Numbered from the stretch's first letter, positions 29,412-37,804 are shown. The stretch is 64,000 bases of DNA from Alistipes sp. Zagget8 (GCA_001941065.1 MSHJ01000013.1:186001-250000); one strand, 5' to 3'. Program-made: numbers and translations. Notes: a model not told the origin generated them from the sequence alone.

Positions 29412-30168
29412 CGCGCAGTTTGAGGATGTAACGCCCGTCGCCCGCGGCGTCGTACTGGAGAATGCCCGTCAGCGATACCGCCCCGACCGGCACGTCCGTA
29501 TCGGCGAACCGGGCATATTGGCGGACGAAGGTGTAGACGGTATTGCCGGCGTCGTCGGTAAAGCGTTTGTATCCGGTCCAGGTTGCCGCCGAGAGGTCCT
29601 CGGGCGTGTAGCGAAGGCCGTCGATGCGGACCAGCGTGCCGCAAAGTGCTGGCGCGAGTTCGGGAATCCTGCGTAGGGCAGGCGTGGGGGAGTGCAGGCT
29701 CCCGCCGCTGCGGACGAGCACGGCAGCCAGCGCCGGTTGCGAACCGATGTAGTCGGTCGCATAACCGCTTCCGGCGGCGGGCGGGCGCCCGACTTGCAGC
29801 ACGCCGCGGCTCTCGGCCACGGTCAGTCCCCTGAGCCGCAGCGTTACGCGGCATCCGGCCGGGAAATCGTTGTGCAGATGGTCGATACCCGCCATTACCT
29901 CAAGTGCCGCTTCACCTTCCTCGATGCAGAGCGTGCGGTAGAAATTCTCCGCCCTGTCGCTGGTCGTGACCGTCCCCGTGACCACGATGTCGCCCGCGAC
30001 CGTGAACGGCGTTCCGGCATAGATCGCACGCAGCGCGGCGATGGTCTCCGTCGCAGGTTCCCCGGAGGCGCTGCCATCCGGCTCCCCGAACCGGGAGTCG
30101 TAGCACCCGGCCGCCAGAAGCGCGGCAAGGAGAGTAAGAACGGGAATAATGCAGCGGAAACGAGACAT
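29389..30168 (-). CDS. DUF5689 lipoprotein, first of a pair
   Basis: This 259-residue lipoprotein has lipobox LLAAGC at about residue 22. The DUF5689-like module (about residues 43-140) includes TVAGDIVVTGTVTTSDRAENFYRTLCIEEGEAALEV, the hallmark of this family (a truncated reading frame over the same bases should be ignored). The C-terminal part continues with a second beta-rich region. It is a paralogue of the following gene, which overlaps it by 23 bp. No enzyme motif is seen. The pair probably works together at the cell surface. Confidence 0.78.
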   Translation of the reverse strand: MSRFRCIIPVLTLLAALLAAGCYDSRFGEPDGSASGEPATETIAALRAIYAGTPFTVAGDIVVTGTVTTSDRAENFYRTLCIEEGEAALEVMAGIDHLHNDFPAGCRVTLRLRGLTVAESRGVLQVGRPPAAGSGYATDYIGSQPALAAVLVRSGGSLHSPTPALRRIPELAPALCGTLVRIDGLRYTPEDLSAATWTGYKRFTDDAGNTVYTFVRQYARFADTDVPVGAVSLTGILQYDAAGDGRYILKLRDESDCLP

Positions 30169-30198
30169 ATTTTTTAGCGAAAAGACATTCCGAAGCGT

Positions 30199-30206
30199 TA
30201 ACTTTG
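30199..30206 (+). promoter_or_regulatory. Orphan -7 box upstream of repeat copy B
   Basis: TAACTTTG on the plus strand points at repeat copy B with no coding gene behind it. It may drive a short RNA or be fortuitous. Confidence 0.35.
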
Positions 30207-30225
30207 CCGCTTCAGCGGCACTAAG

Positions 30226-30321
30226 CCCCTGCCTGAGGCGGGGGTTTGGGGGTGGGTCAGACTTGTAAACGACGCCGGAGGCGGCGACAACGACCGTCGG
30301 AAACGAGATTGCAGTACAAAA
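30226..30321 (+). repeat. Dispersed intergenic repeat, copy B
   Basis: A hairpin of CCCC..GCCT/AGGC..GGGG is followed by GGTGGGTCAGACTTGTAAAC, GACGCC and GGCGGCG, then GCAGTACAAAA. It matches copy A at 27554-27630, with about 12 extra bases before the end. Confidence 0.7.
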
Positions 30322-30336
30322 TCGTATCCGGGTATA

Positions 30337-31560
30337 TTACGCCTCAATGCGTGAATCCTTCAGCCCGAGGAAATAGAGGATGCCGTCGAGGCCGATGGTC
30401 GAGATCGACTGCCGGGCCGTGGCCTTCACCTTGGGTTTGGCATGGAAAGCGATGCCTAGACCCGCCAGGTTGAGCATCGGCAGGTCGTTGGCGCCGTCGC
30501 CGACGGCCACCGACTGGGCGATGTTGATCTCCTCGAACTGGCACAGCAGGCGCAGCAGTTCGGCCTTGCGGCGTCCGTCGACCACCTCGCCGACATAACG
30601 TCCCGTGAGGCGTCCGTCCTCGATTTCCAGCTCGTTGGCATAGACATAGTCGAAGCCGTATTTCTGGCGCAGGTAGTTGCCGAAATAGGTGAATCCGCCG
30701 GAGAGGATCGCCGTTTTGTATCCCACGCGCTTGAGGATGGTCATCATGCGTTCCAGCCCCTCGGTGATGGGCAGGCTGCGGGCGATTTCGTCCATGACCG
30801 AGACGTCGAGCCCCTTGAGCAGCGCCACGCGCCGCGAAAAACTCTCGCGGAAATCGATCTCGCCGCGCATGGCGCTGGCGGTGATCGCACGCACCTCGGC
30901 ACCCACGCCGGCCCGTTCGGCCAGTTCGTCGATCACCTCGGTTTCTATCAGCGTCGAATCCATATCGAAGCAGATCAGGCGGCGGCTGCGGCGGTAGATG
31001 TCGTCCTTCTGGAACGAGACATCGAGACCGATGTCCGAGAGGTTCATGAACCCCGCCTGCATAGTGCTGCGCTCCTCGTCGGAGAGCGACCCGCGCACCG
31101 AAAGCTCGATGCACGATTTGGCCGCGCGGTCGTCCTCGCAGAGCGGCATGCGGCCCGTGAGCCGCTTGATGGCGTCGATGTTGAGCCCGTGCTCGGCCAC
31201 GACCTTCGTCACCTCGGCGATGTGGCATGCCGTGACGGTGCGGCCCAGCAGCGTGATGATGTAGCGGTTCTTGCCCTGACGGCCCACCCAGTCGTCGTAA
31301 CGCTCTTCGGTGATGGGCGTGAAACGGATCATCACACCCAGTTCCGAGGCTTTGAAAAGCAGCTCTTTCATGATGCTTCCCGACTTGTCGGCCGTGGTTT
31401 TTATCAGGATGCCCAGCGTCAGCGACTGGTGGATGTTGGCCTGGCCGATGTCGAGGATGAAGGCGTCGTAACGCGCAAGTATCTCGGTGAGCGACGAGGT
31501 CATGCCCGGCTTGTCCTCGCCCGAAATGTTTATCTGGATAATTTCAACGTTGTTCTGCAT
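30337..31560 (-). CDS. serB: Phosphoserine phosphatase with N-terminal ACT domains
   Basis: From ATG 31560 the protein has 407 residues. An N-terminal pair of ACT domains (about residues 3-170, starting IIQINISGEDKPGMTSSL) precedes a HAD phosphatase domain. That domain has FDMDSTLIETEVIDELAERAG, SGGFTYFG and GDGANDLPMLNLAGLGIAFHAKP. It makes serine from phosphoserine. I prefer ATG 31560 over the upstream 31596, because the likely -7 box at 31607-31614 would put the transcription start next to 31596 and MQNNVEIIQ is the usual family start. It is a single gene. Confidence 0.93.
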   Translation of the reverse strand: MQNNVEIIQINISGEDKPGMTSSLTEILARYDAFILDIGQANIHQSLTLGILIKTTADKSGSIMKELLFKASELGVMIRFTPITEERYDDWVGRQGKNRYIITLLGRTVTACHIAEVTKVVAEHGLNIDAIKRLTGRMPLCEDDRAAKSCIELSVRGSLSDEERSTMQAGFMNLSDIGLDVSFQKDDIYRRSRRLICFDMDSTLIETEVIDELAERAGVGAEVRAITASAMRGEIDFRESFSRRVALLKGLDVSVMDEIARSLPITEGLERMMTILKRVGYKTAILSGGFTYFGNYLRQKYGFDYVYANELEIEDGRLTGRYVGEVVDGRRKAELLRLLCQFEEINIAQSVAVGDGANDLPMLNLAGLGIAFHAKPKVKATARQSISTIGLDGILYFLGLKDSRIEA

Positions 31561-31606
31561 CGTGTAATGTATGGTGTTTTCTGTCGCTTTATGCAAAATC
31601 CGTAGA

Positions 31607-31614
31607 CAAAGTTA
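31607..31614 (-). promoter_or_regulatory. serB -7 box
   Basis: TAACTTTG on the minus strand lies about 45 bp upstream of the chosen serB start. It is back to back with the plus-strand mscS-family promoter at 31637. Confidence 0.6.
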
Positions 31615-31636
31615 ATAAAGTTCTCCTTTTTTTGGC

Positions 31637-31644
31637 TATTTTTG
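31637..31644 (+). promoter_or_regulatory. -7 box for the MscS-type gene
   Basis: TATTTTTG is a perfect TAnnTTTG match 25 bp upstream of the ATG at 31670. The -33 element is not clear. Confidence 0.6.
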
Positions 31645-31669
31645 TCTGTCAAACTTAAAAAACGGAACT

Positions 31670-32581
31670 ATGTGGACATTTTTAGCGGCCGAGGACCCGG
31701 CGCCCCTGATAGTGCCCGACAGTGTGCAGAAGGCTCATTTCGCAGAGGCGGTCGAGAAAATCGCCAACATCGACTACCATGCTTTGCTGCAGACGCTGCT
31801 CTCGGAGTCGGTCTGGATCGTGATTAAGATCGTCATCGCGCTGGCCATCTATTTCATCGGCCGGTGGGTCGTGCGGCGCATCCTGAAGCTGATCGATGTC
31901 GCCATGCAGCACCGTCATGTCGACACCTCCCTGCGTTCGTTCACGCGCAACAGCGTGAGCGCGATTTTCACGCTGCTGCTGGTGCTGATCGTCGTCTCGA
32001 CGCTGGGCATCAACGTCACGTCGCTCATCGCCGTCGCTTCGGCCGCCACGTTGGCCATCGGTATGGCCCTGAGCGGCACGGCTCAGAATTTCGCCGGCGG
32101 GGTGATGATCCTGCTGATGAAGCCCTACCGTATCGGCGACGTGATTTCGGCGCAGGGGCAGTCGGGTACGGTGCGCGACATCAAGCTCTTTTCGACGGTG
32201 ATCACCACGGCCGACAACCAGACGATCTATATCCCCAACAATTCGATTGCCACGGCCATCATCGACAACTATTCGAAGGCCGAACTGCGCCGCGTGGACT
32301 GGACCGTGGGCATCTCCTACGGCGACGACGTGGATGTGGCCCGCAAGGCCGTGCTCGCGATGCTGGCCGCCGATTCCCGCATCCTGAAGGACCCTGCGCC
32401 GGTGGTGTGGGTCGCTGCGCTGGCCGACAGCTCGGTGAACCTCTCGATCCGGGCATGGGTGAAGAACGGCGACTACTGGAACGTCTTTTTCGAACACAAC
32501 GAGGAGTTCTACAAGGAACTGCCCAAGCACGGCCTCAGCTTCCCGTTCCCGCAGATGGACGTGCACATGAAAAAGGAGTAG
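31670..32581 (+). CDS. Mechanosensitive ion channel, MscS family
   Basis: This 303-residue inner-membrane protein opens under membrane tension to release solutes on osmotic down-shock. Three transmembrane segments lie near residues 48-68, 90-112 and 118-140. The pore helix is glycine/alanine-rich (SAATLAIGMALSGTAQNFAGG), followed by the beta domain (YRIGDVISAQGQSGTVRDIKLFSTVI, IYIPNNSI) and an alpha/beta C-terminus. The length matches short MscS proteins. It heads a plus-strand cluster with a small lipoprotein 3 bp downstream, a DUF5606 protein and mgsA. Confidence 0.93.
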   Translation: MWTFLAAEDPAPLIVPDSVQKAHFAEAVEKIANIDYHALLQTLLSESVWIVIKIVIALAIYFIGRWVVRRILKLIDVAMQHRHVDTSLRSFTRNSVSAIFTLLLVLIVVSTLGINVTSLIAVASAATLAIGMALSGTAQNFAGGVMILLMKPYRIGDVISAQGQSGTVRDIKLFSTVITTADNQTIYIPNNSIATAIIDNYSKAELRRVDWTVGISYGDDVDVARKAVLAMLAADSRILKDPAPVVWVAALADSSVNLSIRAWVKNGDYWNVFFEHNEEFYKELPKHGLSFPFPQMDVHMKKE

Positions 32582-32584
32582 GAG

Positions 32585-33007
32585 ATGAACGCGCGGCTTT
32601 TCACCGTTGTTGCGGCCTTGTGCCTCGCTGCCTGCAATCCTGACCGGGGACCCGAATATACGACCCCGGCGGAGTTCGGCGAGATGTCCGTGTCGCCGCA
32701 GGCAGTGGTTTCCGAGACGGAGATTGCGGTGAAAGTGCCCGTATCGTGCCAATATGGCTTTCGCAGTGTATACATCGCCTATTGGTTCGACGACGATGTC
32801 GGCGACGTGGACTATTCGATGCGTACCAATCCGGGGAAGAATATCACTTCGTTCACCTATGAAGGGACTATTTCCTGGAAGAGCGGCGCCCGGAAAGTGA
32901 CTTTCCAGGTTTGGGCCATCTCAGCTTACAATGTGCCCTCCTATACGCAGTCCCGGTCGTACACGATTCCCGACGAGGAGGAAGAAAAACCCGAACAACC
33001 CAATTAA
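32585..33007 (+). CDS. Small lipoprotein of unknown function
   Basis: This 140-residue protein has a signal peptide and lipobox LAAC at residue 17. A single beta-rich domain follows (about residues 30-128, with EIAVKVPVSCQYGFRSVYIAYWF). The tail is acidic and proline-rich (PDEEEEKPEQPN). It starts 3 bp after the MscS-type gene, so the two are co-expressed. I do not recognise the family; a fibronectin or Ig-like fold is possible. Confidence 0.7.
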   Translation: MNARLFTVVAALCLAACNPDRGPEYTTPAEFGEMSVSPQAVVSETEIAVKVPVSCQYGFRSVYIAYWFDDDVGDVDYSMRTNPGKNITSFTYEGTISWKSGARKVTFQVWAISAYNVPSYTQSRSYTIPDEEEEKPEQPN

Positions 33008-33030
33008 CACACAGAAATAACGTAATTATT

Positions 33031-33441
33031 ATGGAACTGAAAGAGATTCTGGCCATCTCGGGCCAGCCCGGACTTTATAAATATGTGGCGCAGTCGAAGA
33101 CCGGCGTGATCGTCGAGTCGCTGCTCGACGGACGGCGCATGAACGCTGCGGCGAATGCCAAGGTGAGCGCCCTGACGGAGATTTCGATGTTCACCGAAGG
33201 CGACGACATCGCCCTGGCCGACGTGTTCACCCGGATTTACGCCCACACCGGGGGCAAGGAGGCGATCAGCCCCAAGGAAGCGCCCGAGAAGCTGAAAGCC
33301 GCGTTTGCCGAGGTGCTTCCCGAGTACGACCGCGACCGGGTGCACGTTTCGGACATGAAAAAGTGCTTTGCCTGGTACAACACGCTCCTGCAGGCCGGAT
33401 TCACGGAGTTCAAGCTCCCCGCCGAAGAGGAGGAGAAATAA
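33031..33441 (+). CDS. DUF5606 protein
   Basis: The protein has 136 residues from ATG 33031 (MELKEILAISGQPGLYKYVAQSK). The N-terminal half is the conserved DUF5606 region of Bacteroidetes (RTGVIVESLLDGRR-like, then ALTEISMFTEG). The C-terminal half is helical, with the motif VHVSDMKKCFAWYNTLLQAG. There is no signal peptide, so it is cytoplasmic. The function is unknown. It sits between the small lipoprotein and mgsA. Upstream in-frame codons belong to the preceding gene in another frame and are not used. Confidence 0.85.
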   Translation: MELKEILAISGQPGLYKYVAQSKTGVIVESLLDGRRMNAAANAKVSALTEISMFTEGDDIALADVFTRIYAHTGGKEAISPKEAPEKLKAAFAEVLPEYDRDRVHVSDMKKCFAWYNTLLQAGFTEFKLPAEEEEK

Positions 33442-33459
33442 CCCTGACACCCCGGAACT

Positions 33460-33948
33460 ATGGATAAGAAGACGAAAGTGCTGGCCCTGGTGGCCCACGA
33501 CAATATGAAGCGCGACCTGGCGGAGTGGGTCGACTGGAACAGCCGCAAACTGAGCCGTCACCATTTGGTGTGTACGGGAACGACGGGCAAGATGGTCGAA
33601 AAGACGCTGCGCGACCACAAGGAGGAGCATGAGGATGCCGACGAGCCGAAGCCCGAACTGAAGATCACGCTGCTCAAATCGGGTCCGCTGGGCGGCGACC
33701 AGCAGCTGGGGTCGCTGATCGCCGACGGCAAGATCAATGCGCTGATGTTTTTCTGGGACCCGATGTCGGCCCAGCCGCACGATGTCGATGTGAAGGCGCT
33801 GCTGCGCCTGGCGACACTCTACAACGTGCCGACGGCCATCAACCGCTCCTCGGCCGATTTCCTGATCTCCTCGCCGCTGTTCGAGGACGACGAGTACGCT
33901 CCCGACGTGAAGGATTACAAAGCCTACGTCGAGCGGGTGCTGAAATAA
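33460..33948 (+). CDS. mgsA: Methylglyoxal synthase
   Basis: This 162-residue enzyme converts dihydroxyacetone phosphate to methylglyoxal and phosphate, a bypass used when phosphorylated sugars build up. Family motifs include ALVAHDNMKRDL, CTGTTGKMVE, LKSGPLGGDQQLGSLI, FFWDPMSAQPHDVDVKALLR and NVPTAINRSSADFL. The length is slightly above the E. coli enzyme, with an insert rich in acidic residues (EEHEDADEPKPE) near residue 55. It ends the plus-strand cluster and is followed by a bidirectional terminator. Confidence 0.95.
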   Translation: MDKKTKVLALVAHDNMKRDLAEWVDWNSRKLSRHHLVCTGTTGKMVEKTLRDHKEEHEDADEPKPELKITLLKSGPLGGDQQLGSLIADGKINALMFFWDPMSAQPHDVDVKALLRLATLYNVPTAINRSSADFLISSPLFEDDEYAPDVKDYKAYVERVLK

Positions 33949-33975
33949 TAGTCTCGGGCGGGATATGCCGCAATG

Positions 33976-34005
33976 AAAAATCCGGAACGCAGTTCCGGAT
34001 TTTTT
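33976..34005. terminator. Bidirectional terminator between mgsA and the phosphoesterase
   Basis: A 13-bp stem AAAAATCCGGAAC/GTTCCGGATTTTT with a 3-nt loop and T runs on both strands lies between two convergent genes. Confidence 0.9.
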
Positions 34006-34009
34006 GTTT

Positions 34010-35515
34010 TCAGGGGGCGAGTATCACCCGTACATCGGTCAGCTTCACGGCGCCGTCCGCCGTCGTGTCTCGGGCTTCGAGATACATCCGGTGGGGGCCC
34101 GGGGCTGTGCCTTCGGGCAGTTGCCCCGTCCAGATATGCGGCGAAGGGGCGTTGCGGTGAGGTGAGCGGCGGGCGTATTTCGATTGCAGATAACCCTGCC
34201 TGTTGCGCAGTTTCGACCGCAGGACCGTCGGTGCAGCCATGGCCGTGTGTTCCAGCGGCAGCCATTCCCCGTCGTCGATCCGCATCCGGACCTGCGTCTC
34301 CGGGCCTCCGGCGAAGAGGTTCACCACGACGCTCCCCGCCGGCAGCGAGGCCAACTCTTCGATCTCCCGGTCCTGCGGATTGCCGTCGGCGATCCATACG
34401 TCGGCCTGATACGTTTCGTCGAGGCCGATGCCTTTGAACCGGAATGCGTATTCCGTCTTGTCGAAATCGATGCGAAAATAGTTGCGCGGGGTTCCGCACG
34501 GCTGCAGCGAGCGCGGCACCAGGTCGAGGTCCTGTTCCCCGGTCCAAAGCAGCCCGCAGACCGCTCCGGCAACCAGCTCCTGTGCATTGTCCGCCAATCG
34601 TTTCCGGAAGACCGAATGGGTGTGCCCCGACAGCATCAGGCAGCGGCGTCCGTCCAGCAGCGCAAGCACCGCATCTTTGTTTTGCGTGGCGGCCATCGGA
34701 ATGTGCTGGGCGATGACCACGAGTTTCTCCCGCGGCACCCGTGCCAGATCGTTGCGCAGGAACCGCAGTTGCTTTTCGGTCAGTTTCCCGACATAACTCC
34801 GGCGCCCATCCGTGAAGACGTTGTTGAAGACGACGAAATGGACCGGGCCGTAGTCGAAAGCATAGGTGTCGGCACCGAAGAATGTGTTGTAGCGAACGAC
34901 CGTCCGGACGCTGTCCATGTCCCGGTCGTGGTTGCCCGAAAGCGTCCACGAAGGCATCGGCAGTTTGCCGGCCAATTCCCCGAATAGCGGGAACAGCGTG
35001 CAGTCGTCATTTACCAGATCGCCCAGAAAAAGCGAAAAGGCCATGTCGCGGCATTCGGCCAGTTCCGAGAAAAAGGTGCGTGCGGCATATCCCGCTTCGG
35101 TCGTGTCGCCGAACTGCACGTCGCCCACGGCGGCGATGCTGAAGCGGTCGGGCTGTTTGCGGCGGACCAGTCCGAAATCGGCATTGCCGTCCGCCGTGCT
35201 GTCGGGGTAGTATCGGAACCGGGCGTTGTGAATCCCGCCGCCCGGAAATTCGTAACCGGACGGAAGGATCGGGAATACACTGCCGTGTGCCGTTGCGGGA
35301 AGGGTGTAGCGGCCTTTCCGGTCGGTCAGGACGACCGTATCCCCGTCGGATACGGGGATGCCTTTCAGCGCACGTTCGCCTCTGTCACGAACGCCGTTGC
35401 CGTTGCGGTCGAGGAAGAGCGTTCCCGAACGGGCGGGCTGTGCCCCGGCCTGCGGTGCTGCGAGGAGAATTTGCGTCAGAAACGCCAGTGTCAGAAAAAC
35501 AGGAATCGGTTTCAT
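34010..35515 (-). CDS. Secreted metallophosphoesterase with N- and C-terminal accessory domains
   Basis: From ATG 35515 the protein has 501 residues, with a signal peptide ending AGAQ. An SdrD/B-like N-terminal module (about residues 30-105, LFLDRNGNGVRDRGE) precedes a calcineurin-like phosphoesterase domain. Its metal-site motifs are GDVQFGD, FLGDLVNDD, SGNHDRD, AQHIPM and SGHTHSVF. A beta-rich C-terminal domain follows (about 345-501). The architecture matches periplasmic Bacteroidetes metallophosphatases. The gene is downstream of the SusCD locus, behind a hairpin at 35547-35576. The substrate is unknown. Confidence 0.9.
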   Translation of the reverse strand: MKPIPVFLTLAFLTQILLAAPQAGAQPARSGTLFLDRNGNGVRDRGERALKGIPVSDGDTVVLTDRKGRYTLPATAHGSVFPILPSGYEFPGGGIHNARFRYYPDSTADGNADFGLVRRKQPDRFSIAAVGDVQFGDTTEAGYAARTFFSELAECRDMAFSLFLGDLVNDDCTLFPLFGELAGKLPMPSWTLSGNHDRDMDSVRTVVRYNTFFGADTYAFDYGPVHFVVFNNVFTDGRRSYVGKLTEKQLRFLRNDLARVPREKLVVIAQHIPMAATQNKDAVLALLDGRRCLMLSGHTHSVFRKRLADNAQELVAGAVCGLLWTGEQDLDLVPRSLQPCGTPRNYFRIDFDKTEYAFRFKGIGLDETYQADVWIADGNPQDREIEELASLPAGSVVVNLFAGGPETQVRMRIDDGEWLPLEHTAMAAPTVLRSKLRNRQGYLQSKYARRSPHRNAPSPHIWTGQLPEGTAPGPHRMYLEARDTTADGAVKLTDVRVILAP

Positions 35516-35546
35516 GGGTAAAATTGTCGATCGGGTATTCGGGTAA

Positions 35547-35576
35547 AATAATGCGAGCCTTGCGGCCCGCATTATT
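35547..35576 (-). terminator. Hairpin ending the SusCD locus on the minus strand
   Basis: AATAATGCG pairs with CGCATTATT (with GCC/GGC inside), and the minus strand continues ATTATTTTACC. It separates the ACP-like lipoprotein gene from the phosphoesterase gene. Confidence 0.6.
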
Positions 35577-35604
35577 CGAGTGCAATTTTATTACACGATC
35601 CGGA

Positions 35605-36255
35605 TCAGCGATGTCGGAGATATAATATATAGTCCTCGACGATTTTTATTCTTTCGATATATTCATCGGGTATCTCAATAGCGAATCCTTCTTCAATGGC
35701 CATGGCCGTTTCAAAAACATCCAGACTCTCCATACCTAAATCCCTTTTGAGATCGGAATGAAGATAAATCTGACAGATGGAAATATTTAACTGTTCGCTG
35801 ATAATTCTCTGAACTTTCGAAAAAATAATATCCGGGTTGTTGTAGGAACCATTAAAATGTTTTTTTACATAGTTGACCAGATCCCCAAAGGTTTCGATAT
35901 TTTCTTGTTCAACCCATGGTATGTTCACCGCGAGTCGAAAGTTAACCTCCGAAAAAATCTGTGCCATATCCTTCTCATCGGCCAGCAAATCCCAAGATAA
36001 TTTTGTCTCGCCGGAGATTGCATCGTAGTCGGTATTAAGGACATAATTTATAATATCGACAAGCTCCTCTTCGGGAAAAAATACTACTGCCCGGGTCATA
36101 TCTGCAGACTGTGCCATTACGATAGTCTGCTCCTGCCCATCTTTTAAAGCGGGTTCGTCCGAATTGTCCTGTGTCTGGCACGACATCATCGAGATCGTCG
36201 TCGCTAAAGCAAGGGCCATTGCATAGGCCCTTGCTGTGTGAATCGTCTTTTTCAT
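35605..36255 (-). CDS. Exported lipoprotein with two acyl-carrier-protein-like domains
   Basis: This 216-residue protein starts with a signal peptide and lipobox (MMSC, Cys26), so it should be exported and lipidated. Residues about 145-216 read as an acyl carrier protein: VQRIISEQLN, then DLGMESLD with Ser177 in the place of the phosphopantetheine-carrying Ser, then AMAIEEGFAIEIPDEYIERI. Residues about 62-134 align to the same fold (DLLADEKDMAQ ... AVNIPW) but have Glu in place of that Ser, so the first domain looks inactive. It is the last gene of the SusCD operon, 27 bp after a lipoprotein gene, and is noticeably AT-richer than the rest of the window. No ACP-using enzyme is nearby. Confidence 0.82.
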   Translation of the reverse strand: MKKTIHTARAYAMALALATTISMMSCQTQDNSDEPALKDGQEQTIVMAQSADMTRAVVFFPEEELVDIINYVLNTDYDAISGETKLSWDLLADEKDMAQIFSEVNFRLAVNIPWVEQENIETFGDLVNYVKKHFNGSYNNPDIIFSKVQRIISEQLNISICQIYLHSDLKRDLGMESLDVFETAMAIEEGFAIEIPDEYIERIKIVEDYILYLRHR

Positions 36256-36282
36256 AGATTGGTGCTGACGCTTGATTCTAAA

Positions 36283-37776
36283 TTATTCCGCAGTCGCCAG
36301 TTTGTAGAGATGTATCTTGGCCGGCGAGACGATCACGCCATCAACCTTTTCTGCATTAACATTGTATGCAAGATAGGCTGTTCCGTTTTCGGCGAATTTG
36401 AATTCGAACCCGTCAACTGCCTCCGTGCTGAGTTGAACAGCGGTCTTCCAATCCTTGGTCGTGTTATCCAATGAAGTGGCAAATAAATGATTGTCGGCAT
36501 CCTTATATGCAGCGTGCAGCGTGCCGATAGGGCTTACCGCTATCCGGCAAAAGTTTGGACGAGTTGCGGTATGTGTTGGCAAAACCGTAGCAACGAGGTT
36601 GAATATTTTGGTAGCAGGATCGAACTTTACAACCTGTGGGATTCGGTTGTATGCAATCCCTAAATAAATATTTCCTTTTTTGTCTACTGCAAGATCATGG
36701 TCAATCAGATCGATAGGTACATAGCTGTCTCCTGCCTCGTTCGGTTTGACGTATGCCTCTATGATAGTAGACCATGCATTGTTTTCAAATTTGTAGATGG
36801 AGATCGAATGGGGCGTATTAGTTGCAGTCTCGGCAGGGTTGTGAACCGATACATACATTGCATTTTCTACGTTACGGGCTATGACTGAATATGCTCGTTG
36901 GCTGGGGCGTCCGGAAATCGACTGGTTCTTATTCCAGCCGTTGTTGTACTCGGTAATGTTAACGAAACGTTCTCCCAAGACCCCAGCGGCTCGGTTCATC
37001 GTGAATGCGAACATTCTCTCACCCACTGATCCGATCGTAGGTCCTACCGTAGTCGGGCGGTCGATATCCGTGCATTCTTCCGTCCAGGCAGTTCCGGTAC
37101 GTGTCGCGATAAATCCTTTCGCTACGCCGGAAACGGGATCATAGTAGAAAATGTAAGGTTTCCCCGAAGCGCTGAATCCAAAGGCGGGCATACTGGTGCG
37201 TCTTGCCGCAACTGTATCCGGCTGGAATTTTCCGTTACTTACTTTGGCGAAAATGGCTACATCTTCTGCACTTGTCGCTCCGTCGGCGTTTACAAGAAGG
37301 GCCGGTTGGTCGTCGGTCGGGTCAATCTCCAGTCTGAAATCATTAGCTGTTTGTTCCCACTCCGTGACCTTGGTCCATACGGCTTCGGGCAGTTCGCTGA
37401 CCGTCACGGTGTAGAGGGCGTTCTTCTTGCCGAGGTTTACCAGATAGTCTACCGGGTCGCTGAAATCGTTGGCCGTCGTGCCGCTGACCTGCGGCGTGCC
37501 GCCGACCGTCACCGTCGATTCCCCGTCGGCCGTTTCGAACGTCGCCACGAGCGCCGAAACGTCCGTGCCGGCGGGAACCTTCACGCTGACCGCCGTGCCG
37601 GAGATCGTGCCGGTGTAATCCTTCACCAAGCAGTCGGGATTGCTTTCCGCCGTGAAACTGAATGCCGTGAGTTTGGCTTCGCCCTTCGGGCCGTCTTCTC
37701 CTCCGGTGTCGTCGTCGCCGCATCCGGCGGTGAACAGCACCGCAAGGCAGCAAATCATGGATAAATACTTTTTCAT
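36283..37776 (-). CDS. SusE/F-position lipoprotein with DUF5018-like N-terminus and propeller-like C-terminus
   Basis: This 497-residue lipoprotein has lipobox TAGC (Cys19) followed by GDDDTGGED, a likely surface-export signal. Residues about 35-128 form a DUF5018-like Ig module (VSVKVPAGTDVSALVATFE, ending ALYTVTVSE). Residues about 135-497 look like a beta-propeller repeat region (for example SMPAFGFSASGKPYIFYYD and DHDLAVDKKGNIYLGIAYN). The gene changes composition within itself: 41 of 60 bases are G or C at 37561-37620, but 29 of 60 at 36541-36600. It is probably a surface glycan- or peptide-binding protein of the SusCD locus, possibly with a swapped C-terminal domain. Confidence 0.72.
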   Translation of the reverse strand: MKKYLSMICCLAVLFTAGCGDDDTGGEDGPKGEAKLTAFSFTAESNPDCLVKDYTGTISGTAVSVKVPAGTDVSALVATFETADGESTVTVGGTPQVSGTTANDFSDPVDYLVNLGKKNALYTVTVSELPEAVWTKVTEWEQTANDFRLEIDPTDDQPALLVNADGATSAEDVAIFAKVSNGKFQPDTVAARRTSMPAFGFSASGKPYIFYYDPVSGVAKGFIATRTGTAWTEECTDIDRPTTVGPTIGSVGERMFAFTMNRAAGVLGERFVNITEYNNGWNKNQSISGRPSQRAYSVIARNVENAMYVSVHNPAETATNTPHSISIYKFENNAWSTIIEAYVKPNEAGDSYVPIDLIDHDLAVDKKGNIYLGIAYNRIPQVVKFDPATKIFNLVATVLPTHTATRPNFCRIAVSPIGTLHAAYKDADNHLFATSLDNTTKDWKTAVQLSTEAVDGFEFKFAENGTAYLAYNVNAEKVDGVIVSPAKIHLYKLATAE

Positions 37777-37804
37777 AGTTGTATTGAATTTAAAAGGTGA
37801 GTAT

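Noticed and set aside
30246..30473. A 75-codon plus-strand frame over repeat copy B
   Set aside because: It runs into the serB 3' end in antisense and its sequence is set by the repeat; no evidence that it is translated.
31594..31596. Upstream ATG for serB
   Set aside because: It lies almost on the likely transcription start from the -7 box at 31607-31614; ATG 31560 gives the usual family N-terminus.
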